Source of the DNA: Acinetobacter seifertii
GTDB taxonomy: Bacteria; Pseudomonadota; Gammaproteobacteria; Pseudomonadales; Moraxellaceae
Length of the DNA: 64,000 nucleotides
Assembly: GCF_000368065.1 (NCBI RefSeq)
Contig: NZ_KB851204.1
Span: forward strand, 152,733-216,732
Direction of reading: 5' to 3'
Below the pieces are notes generated by a model that worked only from the letters and a program-made list of their open reading frames with translations, was not told the origin of the DNA and ran no database searches. A program made the translations under genes and the position numbers. Positions within the stretch are counted from its first letter, which is position 1, and the number at the start of each line of letters is the position of its first letter. Shown piece by piece: positions 63,743-64,000 of the stretch.

Positions 63743-64000
63743 ATGAACGTGCATTATTCACTAAAAAAGCGACTGATTTGGGGCACCTCAATCTTCAGTG
63801 TGATCTTAGGTTGTATTTTGATTTTTAGTGCATATAAGGTTGCACTTCAAGAAGTCGATGAAATTTTAGATACTCAAATGCAGTACTTAGCCGAAAGAAC
63901 AGCTGAGTACCCCTTAAAAGCAGTAAGTAGCAAGTTTGACTTACATCGAACTTACCACGAAGAAGATTTATTTTTAGATATCTGGGCTTATAAAGATCAG
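63743..64000 (+). CDS. pmrB: Sensor histidine kinase PmrB, N-terminal part (cut by window end)
   Basis: The first 86 codons of PmrB are present. They include TM1 (LIWGTSIFSVILGCILIFSA) and the start of the periplasmic sensor region (VALQEVDEILDTQMQYLAER). The ATG at 63743 has GGGA close before it; the A. baumannii start I recall corresponds to the in-frame GTG at 63749. PmrB phosphorylates PmrA and is the common site of colistin-resistance mutations. Its DHp and ATPase domains lie beyond the window. Confidence 0.93.
   Translation, partial: MNVHYSLKKRLIWGTSIFSVILGCILIFSAYKVALQEVDEILDTQMQYLAERTAEYPLKAVSSKFDLHRTYHEEDLFLDIWAYKDQ

Noticed and set aside
1..64000. CRISPR arrays, prophage, secretion or conjugation modules
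   Set aside because: No regularly spaced repeats and no phage structural or secretion genes were seen on either strand.

Overview
The window looks like a chromosomal segment of an Acinetobacter, most likely from the A. calcoaceticus-baumannii complex. The indicators are a pmrCAB cluster at the right edge whose proteins closely resemble my recollection of the A. baumannii ones with a few substitutions, a wax ester synthase/diacylglycerol acyltransferase (WS/DGAT) very close to the A. baylyi enzyme, a DcaP-type porin, a cryptochrome/photolyase module, and AT-rich spacers with many short hairpin terminators. Species identity rests on remembered sequences and was not searched.

Layout. 1-443: two tandem tRNA-Asp/tRNA-Val pairs. 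0.6-9.2 kb: DUF218 protein, a Fur-box-preceded PepSY/flavodoxin/FAD-NAD(P)H membrane reductase, YccS-like protein, Bcr/CflA pump, nitroreductase. 9.2-10.3 kb: a poorly explained stretch with a structured leader and two very small ORFs. 10.3-22 kb: alanine/Na+ symporter, patatin lipoprotein, threonine ammonia-lyase, SbmA, M13 peptidase, and several exported proteins of unknown function. 22-30 kb: housekeeping core, gatCAB facing mreBCD-maf-rng. 30-35 kb: a 57-residue ORF, WS/DGAT, cysH, thrH, fadL. 35.6-38.9 kb: NAD(P)H oxidoreductase and a divergent AraC-family regulator that is split by a complete 1318-bp IS256-family element with an 8-bp target duplication. 38.9-45.2 kb: desaturase, PaaX-like regulator, uppP, AraC regulator, quinone oxidoreductase, hchA. 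45.2-46.9 kb: a very AT-rich patch with three orphan small genes ending at a tRNA-Arg. 47-49.3 kb: TIGR03643, DUF2256 and an FeS photolyase. 49.5-58 kb: nudC, aromatic amino acid permease, prpF, ispA, YjbR, SPFH/NfeD, a second patatin lipoprotein and a PlsC-like acyltransferase. 58-64 kb: AmpG-like transporter, dcaP, then pmrC-pmrA-pmrB (lipid A phosphoethanolamine modification and its two-component system), with pmrB running off the end.

Functional themes. Many genes serve the envelope: mreBCD (cell shape), uppP and ispA (isoprenoid carrier lipids), pmrCAB (lipid A), fadL/dcaP (outer-membrane uptake), two patatin lipoproteins, PlsC, the desaturase and WS/DGAT (lipid metabolism). A second theme is redox and reactive-carbonyl handling (nitroreductase, two DJ-1 family proteins, two quinone/NAD(P)H oxidoreductases). 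I saw no prophage, CRISPR array or secretion system. The least explained parts are the 9.2-10.3 kb leader region and the 45.2-46.9 kb AT-rich island. The clearest recent event is the IS256 insertion.
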